The translations under genes and the position numbers were made by a program. From contig DBDL01000160.1 in assembly GCA_002293545.1 (NCBI GenBank), positions 8,590 to 14,447 of the forward strand: DNA of 5,858 nucleotides, written 5' to 3'. The notes below the pieces were generated by a model that did no database searches, was not told where the DNA came from, and saw nothing but the letters and a program-made list of their open reading frames with translations. The stretch is from Lachnoclostridium sp. UBA933. GTDB lineage: Bacteria; Bacillota; Clostridia; Lachnospirales; Lachnospiraceae. Numbering within the stretch: the first letter of the stretch is position 1; the number at the start of each line of letters is the position of its first letter. Shown here in pieces: positions 1-5,858 of the stretch.

Positions 1-2918
1 TAAGCCCAGCCGTCACCGCCGAGAATCCATTGCGATTTCTTTGAGGCAAAATCCTTGTTTGCCAAAATGAACTTACGTTCCTCCTTGTCACAGTCACAAG
101 CTTCCAATGCCGTTATCATCGCTTCTGTCGCTTTGGCATTGGCACCGCTGTTGTCTAATGTATTCAAATAATTTTCGACTGCCGCTTTTACATCGTCTTT
201 TTTTGTATCTTTCAATAATACTTCCGCAGCCGCTGCAATTCGTTTTCTCAACGCTCTCTGTCCAAGCTCCATACCGAAACCGTATTCCGCATTATCTTCA
301 AATAATGAGTTTGCCCAAGCAGGTCCTTTGCCCTGATGATTCACCGTATACGGTGAAGCAGGGGAAGAACCGCCCCAGATGGAGGAACATCCGGTTGCAT
401 TGGAAATATACATCCGGTCGCCGAACAATTGCGTCATTAATTTCGCATAAGGGGTTTCTCCGCATCCGGCACAAGCACCGGAGTATTCCATCAGCGGCAT
501 CTTATACTGGCTTCCCTTTACGGTTGTTTCACTGAATTTCTCCAGTACCGCCGCCGGTGTGTCGATGGATTTTCCGTAGTCGAACATCTCCTGCTGTGAA
601 ATTCCCTCGTCATACGGAACCATTTTCAAAACGTCGTTTTTCTTATTGCCGGGACAAATATTGGCACAGGAACCGCAGCCGGTACAGTCTACCGCGGATA
701 CGCCGATGGCAAATTTCATGCCCGGTACGCCTTTTAAGTCAACCGCAGTTCCATCCGGTGCTGCCTTTGCGGCTTCTTCATCCAGAGCAATCGGACGAAT
801 CGTCGCATGAGGGCATACATATGAACAGAAGTTACATTGGATACAACCCTCCGGATTCCATTTCGGAACATCAATTGCCACACCGCGTCTTTCATATGCC
901 GCGGAACCGGACGGTAATGTTCCGTCTGCATATTCCGTAAACGCCGATACCGGAAGTGTATTTCCCATTTGTGAATTGATGGCGTTCTGGACATTATTTA
1001 CATAATCTACAACGTCTTTGCGGTTTCCTGAAATTTCATCCGTCAGTTTTTCTTCCCCGCAGTCTGCCCACTCTGCCGGAACGTCAACTTTTGTATAACT
1101 GGTTGCTCCGGCATCAATCGCGTCGTGATTCATTTTTACGATAGCTTCTCCCTTTGACGAATAGGAGGCGGTTGCCGCATCTTTCATATACTTGATTGCA
1201 TCTTCTTCCGGAATAATATCCGCCAAGCTGAAGAATGCCGATTGCAGAATCGTATTGATACGTCCGCCAAGCCCGATTTCCCCTCCGATTTTAAATCCGT
1301 CAATGGTATAGAACTTGATATTGTTCTTTGCAATATAAGCTTTTACCTGTCCCGGAAGATTCTTTTCGATTTCCTCTTTACCCCAGCTTGTATTCAGGAG
1401 GAAAACACCGCCTTCTTTTATATCCTGAACCATATTGTACTTATGTACATAGGCAGGCATATGGCAGGCGACAAAATCCGCTTTATTAATTAAATACGTA
1501 GACTTAATCGGCTCTTTTCCGAAACGAAGATGAGAAATCGTTACACCGCCGGATTTCTTGGAATCGTAGTCGAAATAAGCCTGAGCATACATATCCGTAT
1601 GATCCCCGATAATTTTAATTGAATTTTTATTGGCTCCGACGGTACCGTCTGAACCCAGACCCCAGAACTTACACGAAATCGTACTTTCCGGTGTGGTATC
1701 CTGATTTTCTTCCCGCGGCAGGGAAAGATTCGTTACGTCGTCTACAATACCGATTGTAAATCTTTTCTTGGACTGGTTGCGGTAAACGGCAATCACGTCC
1801 GCCGGTACGGTATCTTTGGATCCAAGACCATAACGTCCCGAATACACTTGTATATTATGGAATTTGGTATCCTTTAATGCGGCAACTACATCTAAATATA
1901 ACGGTTCGCCATAGGCACCCGGCTCCTTTGTCCGGTCAAGAACCGAAATGGTTTTCACCGAATCCGGAATGGCGTCTATCAGATGCTCCGCACTGAACGG
2001 ACGGAACAAACGTACCTTGATTAAGCCTACTTTTTCACCGGCCGCATTCATATGATCCACGGTTTCCTCAATCGTATCGCAAACCGAACCCATCGCAATG
2101 ATAACTTTTTCAGCATCCGGTGCGCCGTAATAATTAAACAGCCGATAGTTGCTTCCGATTTTGGCATTTACTTTATCCATATAATCCTGAACGATTTCAG
2201 GAAGTGCTTCATAATAAGAATTGCTTGCTTCTCTTGCCTGGAAGAAGATATCCGGATTCTGTGCCGTACCGCGTATCACCGGATGTTCCGGATTCAAGGC
2301 GCGTTTTCTGAATGCGTCTACTGCGTCCATATTGCACAAATCCTTTAAATCTTCATAATCCCATATTTCAATTTTTTGAACTTCGTGTGATGTACGGAAT
2401 CCGTCGAAAAAATGCAGGAACGGAACCCGGCCTTCAATTGCCGCCAAATGTGCGACTGCACCCAAATCCATAACCTCTTGTACATTTCCCGAACACAGGA
2501 AAGCAAACCCCGTTTGACGGCATGCATAAATATCCGAATGATCTCCGAAAATAGACAGGGCATGGCTTGCCAAAGCTCTCGCCGTAACATGGATCACCCC
2601 CGGCAACAATTCTCCCGCTATTTTATACATGTTCGGTATCATAAGCAAAAGACCTTGCGATGCCGTATATGTCGTAGTCAGCGCACCGGCTTGAAGGGAA
2701 CCGTGGACTGCTCCGGCCGCTCCTCCTTCCGACTGCATTTCCGAAAGCATAACTTCCTGACCAAAGATATTTTTCCTTCCCTGTGTCGCCCACATATCCG
2801 TGAAGTCTGCCATCGGTGAGGATGGTGTAATCGGGTAAATTGCCGCCACTTCCGTAAATGCATACGAAGCGTGCGCCGCCGCCGTATTGCCATCCATCGT
2901 TTTCATTTTTCTTGCCAT
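1..2918 (-). CDS. nifJ: Pyruvate:ferredoxin (flavodoxin) oxidoreductase, N-terminal 972 residues, cut by window edge
   Basis: Cytosolic enzyme that oxidises pyruvate with CoA to acetyl-CoA and CO2, passing electrons to ferredoxin or flavodoxin through thiamine diphosphate (TPP) and three 4Fe-4S clusters. The start is ATG at 2918, preceded by AAAGGAGG at 2927-2934 with 8 bases between; in-frame ATGs at codons 5 and 8 lack such a site. Seen in order: YPITPSSPM at 28-36 (Thr31), Glu64 in SEMQSEGG, Arg114 in VTARAL, GLGSDGTVGANK at 420-431 (gamma-type domain), ERR at 676-678 where the EKR motif is expected, CxxCxxCxxxCP at Cys692/695/698/702, a second at Cys745/748/751/755, CAGCGE at Cys816/819, Cys844 in NATGCSS, and GDGWA at 968-972 (TPP/Mg site). 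The residue numbers nearly match the well-studied Desulfovibrio enzyme, so no net frameshift is present. Single-chain family members have about 1170-1200 residues, so roughly 200 are missing. The two bases left over (TA on the coding strand) fit the expected Tyr after GDGWA. The gene has its own promoter and is divergent from gntR. Confidence 0.96.
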   Translation of the reverse strand, partial: MARKMKTMDGNTAAAHASYAFTEVAAIYPITPSSPMADFTDMWATQGRKNIFGQEVMLSEMQSEGGAAGAVHGSLQAGALTTTYTASQGLLLMIPNMYKIAGELLPGVIHVTARALASHALSIFGDHSDIYACRQTGFAFLCSGNVQEVMDLGAVAHLAAIEGRVPFLHFFDGFRTSHEVQKIEIWDYEDLKDLCNMDAVDAFRKRALNPEHPVIRGTAQNPDIFFQAREASNSYYEALPEIVQDYMDKVNAKIGSNYRLFNYYGAPDAEKVIIAMGSVCDTIEETVDHMNAAGEKVGLIKVRLFRPFSAEHLIDAIPDSVKTISVLDRTKEPGAYGEPLYLDVVAALKDTKFHNIQVYSGRYGLGSKDTVPADVIAVYRNQSKKRFTIGIVDDVTNLSLPREENQDTTPESTISCKFWGLGSDGTVGANKNSIKIIGDHTDMYAQAYFDYDSKKSGGVTISHLRFGKEPIKSTYLINKADFVACHMPAYVHKYNMVQDIKEGGVFLLNTSWGKEEIEKNLPGQVKAYIAKNNIKFYTIDGFKIGGEIGLGGRINTILQSAFFSLADIIPEEDAIKYMKDAATASYSSKGEAIVKMNHDAIDAGATSYTKVDVPAEWADCGEEKLTDEISGNRKDVVDYVNNVQNAINSQMGNTLPVSAFTEYADGTLPSGSAAYERRGVAIDVPKWNPEGCIQCNFCSYVCPHATIRPIALDEEAAKAAPDGTAVDLKGVPGMKFAIGVSAVDCTGCGSCANICPGNKKNDVLKMVPYDEGISQQEMFDYGKSIDTPAAVLEKFSETTVKGSQYKMPLMEYSGACAGCGETPYAKLMTQLFGDRMYISNATGCSSIWGGSSPASPYTVNHQGKGPAWANSLFEDNAEYGFGMELGQRALRKRIAAAAEVLLKDTKKDDVKAAVENYLNTLDNSGANAKATEAMITALEACDCDKEERKFILANKDFASKKSQWILGGDGWA

Positions 2919-2957
2919 TGTTTCGTCCTCCTTTGAACTCTTGTTTCCACGTTTACC

Positions 2958-2986
2958 ATTCTAACACTAACAATTTAAAATGTAAA
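2958..2986 (-). promoter_or_regulatory. Sigma-A-type promoter of nifJ
   Basis: On the minus strand a -35 hexamer TTTACA (2981-2986, 5 of 6 to consensus) is separated by exactly 17 bases from a -10 hexamer TAGAAT (2958-2963, 5 of 6). TGT precedes the -10, giving an extended -10 element. The predicted transcript would start near 2951, leaving a leader of about 33 bases that holds the AGGAGG site. The spacer carries a tandem hexamer (CTAACA twice on the plus strand, 2961-2972), the first copy of which overlaps the -10. No obvious riboswitch or attenuator fits in this short leader. The strong consensus fits a highly expressed metabolic gene; this is inferred from sequence only. Confidence 0.75.
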
Positions 2987-3029
2987 GGCAGAAAAACTTA
3001 GGTTTTGATACATTTTTTACTCTCGGCTA

Positions 3030-3058
3030 TTGACATTATGTCATAAATATGATATTGT
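3030..3058 (+). promoter_or_regulatory. Sigma-A-type promoter of the gntR-ABC cassette
   Basis: A perfect -35 TTGACA (3030-3035) is followed after 17 bases by TATTGT (3053-3058, 4 of 6). TGA sits directly before it, making an extended -10. Transcription would start near 3065, about 48 bases before the gntR ATG. The -35 is embedded in one palindrome (3031-3043) and the predicted start point falls in another (3064-3083), so the promoter looks tightly controlled. It fires away from the nifJ promoter, and the two -35 hexamers are about 43 bases apart. Confidence 0.7.
3031..3043. promoter_or_regulatory. Perfect 13-bp palindrome over the gntR -35 element
   Basis: The sequence TGACAT-T-ATGTCA has perfect 6-bp arms around a single central base. 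It overlaps five of the six bases of the gntR -35 hexamer. It lies about 45-57 bases upstream of the nifJ -35, so a protein bound here could repress gntR and also influence nifJ. It is short for a terminator, has no T-run, and sits in the promoter, so a binding site for a dimeric regulator is the simplest reading. It does not resemble the neighbouring 3064-3083 palindrome, so a different protein would be expected. The protein is not identifiable from sequence. Confidence 0.4.
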
Positions 3059-3063
3059 ATTTT

Positions 3064-3083
3064 TGTATTAATGAACTAATACA
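3064..3083. promoter_or_regulatory. Candidate GntR/YtrA-type operator at the gntR transcription start
   Basis: Perfect inverted repeat with 7-bp arms TGTATTA (3064-3070) and TAATACA (3077-3083), around the 6-base spacer ATGAAC. It begins 6 bases after the -10 hexamer and so covers the predicted start site, a classic repressor position. GntR-family dimers commonly bind AT-rich inverted repeats bounded by GT and AC, as here, and YtrA-type regulators typically repress their own operon. Assigning it to the gene 30 bases downstream is an inference from position and form. I saw no second copy elsewhere in the window. Confidence 0.6.
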
Positions 3084-3112
3084 CCAAATTATATAAAGAA
3101 AGGAGTTTTCTC

Positions 3113-3493
3113 ATGTCTTGGATATTATCAAGTGACCGACCAATTTATATTCAGATAGAAGAATTGATTGAAAAACGTATTTTGTCGGGTGAGTATAAGC
3201 TCGGTGAACGTTTTCCTTCTGTGCGTGACTTAGCAAATGAAGCTGCCGTCAATCCGAATACCATGCAAAAAGCCATGCAGGAATTGGAACGAAAAGGTTT
3301 GATTATCAACAACCGAACGCTGGGCCGAACCCTTACCGAAGATTCCTCTCTGTTGGAAGATATGCGAATCAAGCTTGCGAAAGAACACTACCGTGTCTTT
3401 ATCAATGAACTGAAAAGTCTTGGTTATTCCGACAAGGAGCTTGTCAAATTTATTAATGACGAATGCCGTAATGAGAATAAACTGCTTTCGTGA
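3113..3493 (+). CDS. GntR-family transcriptional regulator, YtrA subfamily
   Basis: A 126-residue DNA-binding regulator that probably represses its own operon. AAAGGAG at 3099-3105, 7 bases before the ATG, supports the start. The N-terminal winged helix-turn-helix spans about residues 9-75: RPIYIQIEELIEKRILSGEY, then GERFPSVRDLANEAAVNPNT with recognition helix around 46-62 (VNPNTMQKAMQELERKG), then a wing ending near RTLGRTLTED. Only about 50 residues follow, largely helical, and this short tail separates the YtrA group from FadR- or HutC-type members, which have larger effector domains. YtrA regulators usually sit first in operons of ABC transporters; several answer to cell-envelope-active antibiotics, but the signal here is unknown. 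The 7-bp inverted repeat just upstream (3064-3083) is its likely operator. The stop codon TGA forms part of a second promoter candidate. The family is firm; the exact role is inferred. Confidence 0.93.
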   Translation: MSWILSSDRPIYIQIEELIEKRILSGEYKLGERFPSVRDLANEAAVNPNTMQKAMQELERKGLIINNRTLGRTLTEDSSLLEDMRIKLAKEHYRVFINELKSLGYSDKELVKFINDECRNENKLLS

Positions 3494-3499
3494 TATAAT
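3471..3499 (+). promoter_or_regulatory. Possible internal promoter at the end of gntR, driving the ABC genes
   Basis: A perfect -10 hexamer TATAAT at 3494-3499 directly follows the gntR stop codon TGA (3491-3493), so the stop codon itself supplies the TG of an extended -10. ATGAGA at 3471-3476 matches the -35 consensus in 4 of 6 positions at the ideal 17-base spacing. Transcription would start near 3506, about 70 bases before the ATPase ATG, and would give ATPase and permease without regulator. The 82-base gap between gntR and the ATPase gene, long for such an operon, leaves room for it. Not proven: AT-rich DNA produces TATAAT by chance. Confidence 0.45.
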
Positions 3500-3575
3500 C
3501 TTAACAGGTATGTTTCACAAACCTCACTCTGTAAAAGGAAGTTTTCAAACAATAATATGAAGAAAGGACATATGT

Positions 3576-4277
3576 ATGAACAACATTATATTAGAAGCCA
3601 ATCATATTGCAAAACGCTTCGCTTCCACACTTGCCCTGAATGATTTTTCCGTTACACTGGAACGCGGAAAGATTATCGGACTGCTCGGTCCGAACGGCAG
3701 CGGAAAAACAACGATGTTAAAAATCATCAACGGTCTTCTGGTCCCGGACCAGGGTACTGTCAAAATTGCGGGGAATGCCCCCGGAACCGAATCCAAGCGA
3801 ATTATTTCTTATCTGCCGGACAAAAACTATCTTACCAATTGGATGAGCGTTAAGCAGCTTATCAATTACTATGCGGATTTTTACACGGACTTTGACCGGG
3901 AAAAAGCTATGGATATGCTGAAAAGACTGGGATTGTCCGAAGACATGAAATTCAAGACCATGTCTAAGGGAACGAAAGAAAAAGTACAGCTCATCCTCGT
4001 AATGAGCCGGAATGCCGAACTCTATTGCCTGGATGAACCAATCGGCGGAGTTGACCCTGCGGCAAGAGATTATATCCTGCATACAATTCTCAGCAACTAC
4101 AGCAAAAACGCAACCGTACTTATTTCAACACATTTAATTGCCGATATTGAATCCGTACTGGACGACGTCATTTTCATACAGAACGGCTCACTTCGTCTTC
4201 ACGCCAGTGTCGATCAAATCCGCGAAGAGAAAAATATGTCAATTGACTCATTATTCAGGGAGGTATACAGATGCTAG
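3576..4277 (+). CDS. ABC transporter ATP-binding protein (YtrB/BcrA-like)
   Basis: A 233-residue nucleotide-binding subunit that hydrolyses ATP at the inner face of the membrane to drive the permease encoded next. AAAGGA at 3563-3568, 7 bases before the ATG, supports this start; an ATG four bases earlier is out of frame. Seen: Walker A GPNGSGKT at 38-45, a Q-loop region reading SYLPDKNYL with Asp82 where Gln is usual, a degenerate signature MSKGTKEK at 129-136 in place of LSGGQ, Walker B LYCLDEP at 149-155 with catalytic Glu154, D-loop GGVDPAARD at 157-165, and switch His186 in STH. The catalytic residues are intact, so it should be active. SKG-type signatures and LPD/LPE Q-loops occur in YtrB/BcrA-like transporters paired with GntR regulators. 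The gene ends in ATGCTAG, overlapping the permease start by 7 bases, which implies translational coupling. Substrate unknown; export or envelope stress defence is the likeliest role by context. Confidence 0.93.
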   Translation: MNNIILEANHIAKRFASTLALNDFSVTLERGKIIGLLGPNGSGKTTMLKIINGLLVPDQGTVKIAGNAPGTESKRIISYLPDKNYLTNWMSVKQLINYYADFYTDFDREKAMDMLKRLGLSEDMKFKTMSKGTKEKVQLILVMSRNAELYCLDEPIGGVDPAARDYILHTILSNYSKNATVLISTHLIADIESVLDDVIFIQNGSLRLHASVDQIREEKNMSIDSLFREVYRC

Positions 4278-5116
4278 GAAAATTATTAAAACATGAATTT
4301 ATTGCTACCGGCCGTATGTACGTTCCTGTTTTTATCGGAACATTGATTCTGACCCCATTGCTTGCTTTGCTAATCCGTTTTTCGGATATCGGTGAGGAAT
4401 CAAACATCTTTAATATGTTTTTGGCCTTATCCATATTCGGATATATCATGATGTTACTGGCTGTATTTATTTCATCCTTAATCTTTGTCATTATACGGTT
4501 TTATAAATCAATGACGACTGAGGAAGCTTACCTGACTTTTACATTGCCGGTTAAAACATCAAATGTTATTCTCTCCAAGCTAATTCCGGCAGTGGTATGC
4601 ATGGTATTATCGTTTGTTATATTCTTAATATCCATCTTCCTCTTTACATTGATTATGGGAGCATTGACACCGCACACTTTTTCGGATTTCTGGAGAGGTT
4701 TCACCGAAGCATATCCTTATATGGAGGATTACAGTTCCACTTTTATCTCGATGATTCTTGTCACGATACTATCGGCATTGGTTGCCTTGGCTTCCTTGGT
4801 GTTACAGGTCTATGTTTCGATTGCCATCGGTCAATTAATGAATTCACACCGGCTGCTCACCTCAATCGGCGTTTTCATCGCATTATTTTTTGTTATACAG
4901 CTTCTGACAACAATCATATCCATCCCGATTCAAAATGATTATATGAGAGATGTTATGTTTATAAATGAATCGGGTAATTATGACCGTTTTGCCGATGTCA
5001 TGTTTAGTAATTATTTTTTCTCAAGCTTTGTCGGTATCGCCGAGAATATTGTCATAGGAGCCGGACTTTATATTCCGACTTGGTATATCTTTAAAAAGAA
5101 ATTAAATTTGGAGTAG
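4271..5116 (+). CDS. ABC transporter permease, six predicted transmembrane helices
   Basis: A 281-residue integral membrane protein, presumably forming the channel for the preceding ATPase, most likely as a dimer. GGGAGG at 4258-4263, 7 bases before the ATG, lies inside the ATPase gene, and the two reading frames overlap by 7 bases. Hydrophobic segments are visible at about 17-37, 46-75, 104-132, 158-189, 196-220 and 249-274. After the second helix comes RFYKSMTTEEAYLTFTLPVK (76-95), followed by SKL; this polar stretch resembles a motif I associate with ABC-2-type permeases of Clostridia (recalled, not searched). A soluble loop rich in acidic and aromatic residues lies between helices 3 and 4 and another between 5 and 6. 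There is no signal peptide and no large extracellular domain of the FtsX/MacB or BceB kind. Only one permease gene is present, and a terminator follows 44 bases after the stop. Substrate and direction cannot be read from sequence. Confidence 0.85.
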   Translation: MLGKLLKHEFIATGRMYVPVFIGTLILTPLLALLIRFSDIGEESNIFNMFLALSIFGYIMMLLAVFISSLIFVIIRFYKSMTTEEAYLTFTLPVKTSNVILSKLIPAVVCMVLSFVIFLISIFLFTLIMGALTPHTFSDFWRGFTEAYPYMEDYSSTFISMILVTILSALVALASLVLQVYVSIAIGQLMNSHRLLTSIGVFIALFFVIQLLTTIISIPIQNDYMRDVMFINESGNYDRFADVMFSNYFFSSFVGIAENIVIGAGLYIPTWYIFKKKLNLE

Positions 5117-5160
5117 TTCGGAAAAAGGGATTTATCTGTTTATATTGATAAGAAAAACAT

Positions 5161-5196
5161 ACAAATCCAAGCGGATGATCATTCGTTTGGATTTGT
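5161..5196. terminator. Strong hairpin terminator, probably bidirectional, between convergent genes
   Basis: A near-perfect inverted repeat: 16 paired positions (ACAAATCC... with ...GGATTTGT), including two G-T wobbles, around a 4-base GATC loop. On the plus strand it is followed by TTATTATATA, a T-rich tract, and lies 44 bases after the permease stop, so it ends the gntR-ABC operon. On the minus strand it is followed by ATGTTTTTCTTATC (complement of 5147-5160), which holds a run of five T, so it can also stop transcription arriving from the LRR gene at 5327. Confidence 0.85.
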
Positions 5197-5244
5197 TTAT
5201 TATATACTGAAAAGCAAGATATCATGATTGCGAAAAACTGTATG

Positions 5245-5259
5245 CGGCGTATTATGCCG
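5245..5259 (-). terminator. Weak hairpin, possible first terminator of the LRR gene
   Basis: CGGCGT and ATGCCG pair over 6 bp, with one G-T wobble in plus-strand reading, around a 3-base ATT loop. On the minus strand it is followed by CATACAGTTTTTCGC (complement of 5230-5244), so a run of five T starts about 7 bases after the stem. It lies about 70 bases beyond the LRR stop codon and before the stronger hairpin at 5161-5196. The short stem and the offset of the T-run make it a marginal call. Otherwise the 210 bases from 5117 to 5326 hold no gene that I can support. Confidence 0.3.
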
Positions 5260-5326
5260 TGAGTTATGTGGGGTTTGTCAGGAATCTTGAACACAAGTAA
5301 TGGTAAGGGAAAGGGACGATATCGCT

Positions 5327-5858
5327 TTATTTTCTGCGGATTTTAAATTTGATTGTTTTCAAAACAACAGTACCCCAATCATAATGATAATGATCAAGTC
5401 CTGCCTGAAGTGTAAGCTTCTTTCCCCTCCATTTTTTCAGCTTTAGTTTTTTAAAGGTAAAAATGCCCTTTTTATTCGCATATACTGTTTTCAGTCTTTT
5501 CCCGTTTGGCTTTTTCAACATAACAACCGCATTTTTATGTGTTTTACCGATTATCTTTTTTGTTTTTACTGTAATTTTTTTAATGGTCTTTGGCTTTTTT
5601 ATTTTTAATGTTTCCTTGACATTTTGAAATAACTTTTGAGTATCCAGCCATCTCGCTTGCCTTAATAAATGTGTCGGAAGTTTATTGTCAAATTCTTTCC
5701 CGGCTATTTTGTTATATAGAAATTGTGTTTCATCCCTTAGCAATTCCGTATGTTTTCTTAAATCCGGTAATTTCTTAATGTTGTTATTAGAAACATACAA
5801 GCTTTTCATTTGCTTTGAGTTTTCTATTCCATTCAATGAAGTTAATTTATTGTTGTGG
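5327..5858 (-). CDS. Leucine-rich-repeat protein with lysine-rich C-terminal domain, 3' end only
   Basis: Only the last 176 residues lie in the window; the frame stays open to the right edge, so the protein begins outside. The first visible residues (about 2-40: NNKLTSLNGIE, then SKQMKSLYVSNNNIKKLPDL) fit internalin-like leucine-rich repeats with the LxVxxNxIxxL pattern, normally used for binding proteins or surfaces. A mixed helical stretch (about 41-84) follows, then a C-terminal region (85-176) with alternating beta-like segments and turns such as PNGKR and ANKKG, resembling the bacterial Ig-like domains that cap many clostridial surface proteins. That region is extremely basic: 28 Lys and 4 Arg against 2 Asp and no Glu. 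No LPxTG motif, C-terminal membrane helix or choline-binding repeat is present, so sorting to a sortase is unlikely. Extracellular location is inferred from the domain type; the signal peptide would lie outside. An internal TTG at 5836 is not the start, because the repeat continues upstream of it. Confidence 0.8.
   Translation of the reverse strand, partial: HNNKLTSLNGIENSKQMKSLYVSNNNIKKLPDLRKHTELLRDETQFLYNKIAGKEFDNKLPTHLLRQARWLDTQKLFQNVKETLKIKKPKTIKKITVKTKKIIGKTHKNAVVMLKKPNGKRLKTVYANKKGIFTFKKLKLKKWRGKKLTLQAGLDHYHYDWGTVVLKTIKFKIRRK

Noticed and set aside
107..940. Plus-strand open frames of 142 and 127 codons opposite the 3' part of nifJ
   Set aside because: They lie wholly antisense to a well-conserved coding frame, have odd composition (rich in Arg, His, Ser), and show no ribosome binding site or family resemblance. 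They are shadows of nifJ.
2052..2893. Further open frames on both strands inside the 5' half of nifJ
   Set aside because: They overlap the conserved N-terminal domain of nifJ in other frames and encode no recognisable motif.
2993..3006. Inverted repeat AAAAC-TTAG-GTTTT just upstream of the nifJ -35
   Set aside because: The arms are only 5 bp and mostly A/T, which is expected often by chance in this AT-rich intergenic DNA.
3506..3524. Possible hairpin (AGGT...ACCT, with GTTT/AAAC inside) between gntR and the ATPase gene as an attenuator
   Set aside because: The stem is short and bulged, and no T-run follows it. It is not enough to call a terminator or a riboswitch.
3572..3574. ATG four bases upstream of the ATPase start as an alternative start
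   Set aside because: It is in a different frame and gives a short, non-homologous peptide. The ATG at 3576 has good spacing from AAAGGA and leads into the ABC domain.
4255..5294. Open frames overlapping the permease gene and the region after it (minus-strand 4255-4491 and 5091-5294, plus-strand 4597-4938)
   Set aside because: They are antisense or out-of-frame shadows of the permease, or cover the terminator, with no ribosome binding site or conserved motif.
5834..5836. TTG as the start of a complete 169-residue protein at the right edge
   Set aside because: The leucine-rich repeat continues in frame upstream of it to the window edge, and no ribosome binding site precedes it. The gene is partial.

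Overview
The window looks like chromosomal DNA from an anaerobic Gram-positive bacterium of the Bacillota, most likely class Clostridia (a Lachnospiraceae-like organism is a reasonable guess). The grounds are a single-chain, oxygen-sensitive pyruvate:ferredoxin oxidoreductase, strong AGGAGG-type ribosome binding sites, near-consensus sigma-A promoters with extended -10 elements, a YtrA-type GntR/ABC cassette, and moderately AT-rich codon use. No rRNA, tRNA, CRISPR array, insertion sequence or phage gene was seen.

Layout. Positions 1-2918, minus strand: the first 972 residues of nifJ, open at the window edge and missing about 200 C-terminal residues. Positions 2919-3112: a compact divergent control region with a nifJ promoter on the minus strand, a gntR promoter on the plus strand and two perfect palindromes. 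Positions 3113-5116, plus strand: a three-gene cassette of GntR/YtrA-type regulator, ABC ATPase and six-helix ABC permease. Its last two genes overlap by 7 bases. An extended -10 promoter candidate sits on the regulator's stop codon. Positions 5117-5326: a convergent intergenic region with a strong hairpin terminator that can work in both directions. Positions 5327-5858, minus strand: the C-terminal 176 residues of a leucine-rich-repeat protein that ends in a very lysine-rich, probably Ig-like domain. It enters from beyond the right edge.

How the parts work together. nifJ is central energy metabolism (pyruvate to acetyl-CoA with reduction of ferredoxin) and is functionally unrelated to its neighbours. 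The gntR-ATPase-permease cassette has the architecture of self-regulated YtrA-type export or stress systems. The 20-bp palindrome at the predicted transcription start of gntR is a good candidate operator for autorepression, with release by an unknown signal. The LRR protein is probably an extracellular or surface protein and is insulated from the cassette by the terminator.

Overall, the gene content belongs to known families. I found no convincing new multi-gene system. The parts most worth a second look are the divergent control region, the second promoter at the gntR stop codon, the variant ATPase motifs, and the strongly basic C-terminal domain of the LRR protein.
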